10,000 bases of DNA from NCBI GenBank assembly GCA_012295275.1, contig CM022677.1, forward strand, positions 19,517,785 through 19,527,784. The letters are read 5' to 3'. This stretch comes from Chrysomallon squamiferum. Its lineage: Eukaryota; Mollusca; Gastropoda; Neomphalida; Peltospiridae. Every line of letters begins with the position of its first letter. Position 1 is the stretch's first letter. The position numbers were made by a program, and so were the translations under genes. This document shows positions 7,441 to 10,000 of this stretch, one piece after another. The notes under the pieces were generated by a model. That model did not search any database and had not been told where the DNA came from. It saw only the letters and a program-made list of their open reading frames with translations.

Positions 7441-8430
7441 GATCTATTTGTGCTAATTAATTTCTTCATCCTGTTAATTTGAGAAATTATTACTACAAAC
7501 TCTATTTGTACCACACAATATTGAAAATTAATTTTATATTATATAAAACAACTGCATCCTGAAAATTACTTAATATACTGTCACACGATCTATTTGTGCT
7601 AATTAATTTCTTCATCCCTGTTAATTTGAGAAATTATTCCTACAAACTCTGTTTGTACCACACAATATTGAAAATTAATTTTATATTATATAAAACAACT
7701 GCATCCTGAAAATTACTTAATATACTGTCACACGATCTATTTGTGCTAATTAATTTCTTCATCCTGTTAATTTGAGAAATTATTACTGCAAACTCTATTT
7801 GTACCACACAATATTGAAAATTAATTTTATATTATATAAAACTACTGCATCTTGAAAATGACTTAATATACTGTCATACAATCTATTTGTGCTAATTAAT
7901 TTCTTCATCCCTGTTAATTTGAGAAATTATTACTGCAAACTGTGTTTGTACCACACAATATTGAAAATTAATTTTATATTATATAAAACAACTGCATCTT
8001 GAAAATGACTTAATATACTGTAACACGATATATTTGTGCTAACAAATTTCTCAGGTCTTTTTAGTTTGGAAATCATTTATCGAGCCCTATTTTTGTCATA
8101 TACAATATTGAAAATTGTTTTTATATTACATAAAAACAACTGCATCGTGAAATTACTTAATATACTGTCACATGATACCTTTGTGTTAATAAAGTTCTTG
8201 GTCTTTTTGTTATAGGGAAGAGTTACTCAAAACCCTTGTTCTTGTCATGAAATACTGAAAATTAATTTGATATTACAGAAAATAACTTTTATGTTGAAAT
8301 TACTTCATACACTGTTACATAATATCTTTGTGATAACAAACTTCTAGATTTTTTTTTTATACTACAAGCAAAAATTACTCAAACCCTGTAATGTATGAAA
8401 TTAATTTTACATCATCTTATGTAATTTTAT
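7441..8430. repeat. Tandem satellite, 146/147-bp monomer, seven copies
   Basis: Counting from GATCTATTTGTG, monomers start at 7441, 7587, 7734, 7880, 8027, 8174 and 8321, giving steps of 146, 147, 146, 147, 147 and 147 bp. Copies 1-4 are very similar (copy 1 against copy 3 shows about five differences). Copies 5-7 are progressively divergent, yet the period stays fixed until the seventh, which is shortened. Each of copies 1-4 carries TAATTAAT, a second AATTAATTTT, and the palindrome TTTTATATTATATAAAA (7532-7548 in copy 1). No coding frame crosses the monomers. I do not recognise a named family. A length equal to the nucleosome core suggests, but does not show, phased nucleosomes. Confidence 0.95.
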
Positions 8431-9246
8431 GTTGAAAATACTTGATACATTGTTAAGTTGAAAATACTTGATACATTGTTACTAACTGAAAATATTTGAT
8501 ACACTGATACTAACTGAAATGACAATACATTGTTATTAAGTTGAATATATTTGACATCTTGTTCTTAAGTTGAAAATACTTGATACATTGTTATTAAGTT
8601 GAATATACTTGATATATTATTAAGCTAAAAATACTTGATACATTGTTATTAAGTTGAAAATACTTGATACATTGTTATTAAGCTGAAAATACTTGATACA
8701 TTGATATTAAGTTGAAAATACTTGATATATTATTAAGTTTAAAATACTTGATACATTGTTATTAAGTTGAATATACTTGATATATTATTAAGCTGGAAAT
8801 ACTTGATACATTGTTATTAAGTTGAAAATACTTGATACATTGATATTAAGTTGAAAATACTTGATACACTGTTATTAAGTTGAATATACTTGATATATTA
8901 TTAAGTTGAATATACTTGATACATTGTTATTAAGTTGAAAATACTTGATACATTGTTATTGAATATTGAAATGATATATTATTAAGCTGAATATACTTGT
9001 TATTATTAAGCTGAAAATACTTGATACATTGTTATTAAGCTGAAAATACTTGATACATTGTTATTAAGTTGAAAATACTTGATACATTGTTATTAAGTTG
9101 AAAATACTTGATATATTATATTAAGTTGAAAATACCTGATACATTTTTTATTAAGTTGAACATTCTTGAATATATATATTAAAAAAATTGAATATAAATT
9201 TTGATACATTGTTATTAAGAATTTTGATATACTTGATACATTGTTA
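8431..9246. repeat. 29/26-bp minisatellite with higher-order structure
   Basis: The long unit (29 bp) reads TTGAAAATACTTGATACATT followed by GTTATTAAG. The short unit (26 bp) ends TTGATATATTATTAAG, lacking GTT. About 25 or more units are visible, degenerating at both ends. Between 8599 and 8934 the order short-long-long-long-short-long occurs twice in succession, a 168-bp higher-order repeat (8599-8766 and 8767-8934). The unit aligns with the tail of the preceding satellite monomer (for example ATGTTGAAATTACTTCATAC at 8291-8310), so it probably arose from that segment. Direct repeats abut with no unique spacers, so it is not a CRISPR. Confidence 0.93.
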
Positions 9247-9274
9247 ACATCAAATTATTAAATTATTAAATATA

Positions 9275-9330
9275 CAGATAGACAGACAGAAAGACAGATA
9301 AATACAGATAGATAGATAGAGACAGATAAG
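9275..9330. repeat. GACA/GATA tetranucleotide segment
   Basis: Short mixed runs of GACA and GATA, the longest being GATAGATAGATAGA near 9307-9320. Confidence 0.85.
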
Positions 9331-9398
9331 TATTAAAAAAACTAATACAATGTATTTATCACAAGTTATGCTGAAAGTTCTGTGTGCTGAATAATTAG

Positions 9399-9402
<4 letters not shown>

Positions 9403-9471
<69 letters not shown>
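9403..9471. repeat. (AG)34 microsatellite
   Basis: Sixty-nine bp of uninterrupted AG. It is the complement of the (TC)n array at 999-1099. Confidence 0.98.
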
Positions 9472-9473
<2 letters not shown>

Positions 9474-9760
9474 AAAGATACAGAAACAAAAAAGAAAAGA
9501 ATAAATGGACAAAGATTATAAGATGTGAAAAAAGGAAAAGAGAAAGTGAGAAGACAAATCTGAGAGAATAATTAACTAAAAATGTGACAAGGAGATGGAT
9601 GACAGCAAGAAGAACTTTTCTGTTGAATAATGAACAGTTTGTAAAGCAGACACAATCTAATTACCAACAGTGAAATGTGACACAACATAAAGCACACCGC
9701 ACAGTTTAAAACTAGTATCAAGTTTTATGTATGCAAATTAGTCGAATACTTGCTGAACTG
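9472..9760. other. A-rich stretch; no gene seen
   Basis: A/G-rich sequence (to about 9560) followed by mixed A-rich sequence without repeat periodicity or protein-like frames. This is one of the few places where unique sequence could be anchored for mapping. Confidence 0.5.
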
Positions 9761-10000
9761 TCCTTCCTCCCACACACACAGACACACACACATACAGACC
9801 TCCCCAATGTACGTAAGATACATACAACAATATACATTCTTAAACACACCAAAGTACATGTTTATATACACACACAGACCACATGCATGTATACATACGT
9901 ATGTATTGATATAGAAGTATACACACTCTATCATATACACAAAAACTTATACGCACATATACACACACATGCACACATCCAAACATACACACATATAGAG
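9761..10000. repeat. CA/TACA-rich segment with palindromes
   Basis: CACACA and ACATA phrases recur throughout, continuing off the window. ACATGCATGT (9881-9890) and ATACATACGTATGTAT (9891-9906) are adjacent perfect palindromes of alternating purine-pyrimidine type. The minus-strand frame at 9725-9940 is Cys/Tyr/Val-rich and compositional. Confidence 0.8.

Noticed and set aside
8431-9246. 29-bp direct repeats as a CRISPR array
   Set aside because: Units abut with no unique spacers and vary in length and sequence. The setting is eukaryotic and no cas genes are present.
9725-9940. 71-codon minus-strand frame with Cys/Tyr/Val
   Set aside because: Translation of TGTG/TATG-rich sequence; no domain or start context.

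Overview
This window reads as non-coding DNA from a repeat-rich animal genome. I found no open reading frame that looks like a real protein. Nearly every long open frame is a translation of a microsatellite (runs of Leu/Ser, Cys/Val, Asn, Ile/Thr or His/Thr). The base composition is strongly A+T-rich, homopolymers reach 26-30 nt, and di-, tri- and tetranucleotide arrays sit beside several families of longer tandem repeat. There are no bacterial operon features. A large, microsatellite-dense invertebrate genome fits best. A mollusc, possibly a cephalopod, is my guess from the overall texture only; nothing in the window proves the taxon.

Layout, left half. Positions 1-520 hold a degenerate tandem repeat of about 95-115 bp. 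A pyrimidine-rich tract (750-998) leads into a 101-bp (TC)n array, then a short CpG-bearing mixed segment (1100-1360) and a 500-bp TTA/TTG triplet array (1361-1870). Next come A-rich and T-rich sequence with two long poly(T) runs, and a mixed-complexity island (2533-2786) that could be a decayed tRNA-derived SINE or a small exon. (TC)n, (GA)n and (TA)n arrays follow, then a 160-bp duplication, a (CAAAA)n array and a purine-rich minisatellite (3700-4110).

Layout, centre. A (GT)n-rich block (4198-4615) is followed by CA-rich sequence and a 900-bp array (4916-5830). In that array a conserved block of about 60 bp recurs six times between CAACAACCATCACAAA-type spacers. Immediately after it lies the least repetitive stretch of the window (about 5830-6063). 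This carries a CCAAT box, a TATA box and a near-consensus splice donor in the right order and spacing, so it is the best candidate for the 5' end of a plus-strand gene.

Layout, right half. T-rich sequence, a 20-bp minisatellite (6430-6500), a CTA-triplet region and an AAT/AAC array lead to a tandem satellite of very regular 146/147-bp period (7441-8430). It grades into a 29/26-bp minisatellite (8431-9246) that seems to derive from the tail of the satellite monomer. The window ends with GACA/GATA, (AG)n, A-rich and CA-rich sequence.

I see no protein-based system here. The interesting content is structural: the nucleosome-length satellite with a dimeric pattern, the minisatellite born from it with its own higher-order repeat, and the candidate promoter/first exon between repeat arrays.
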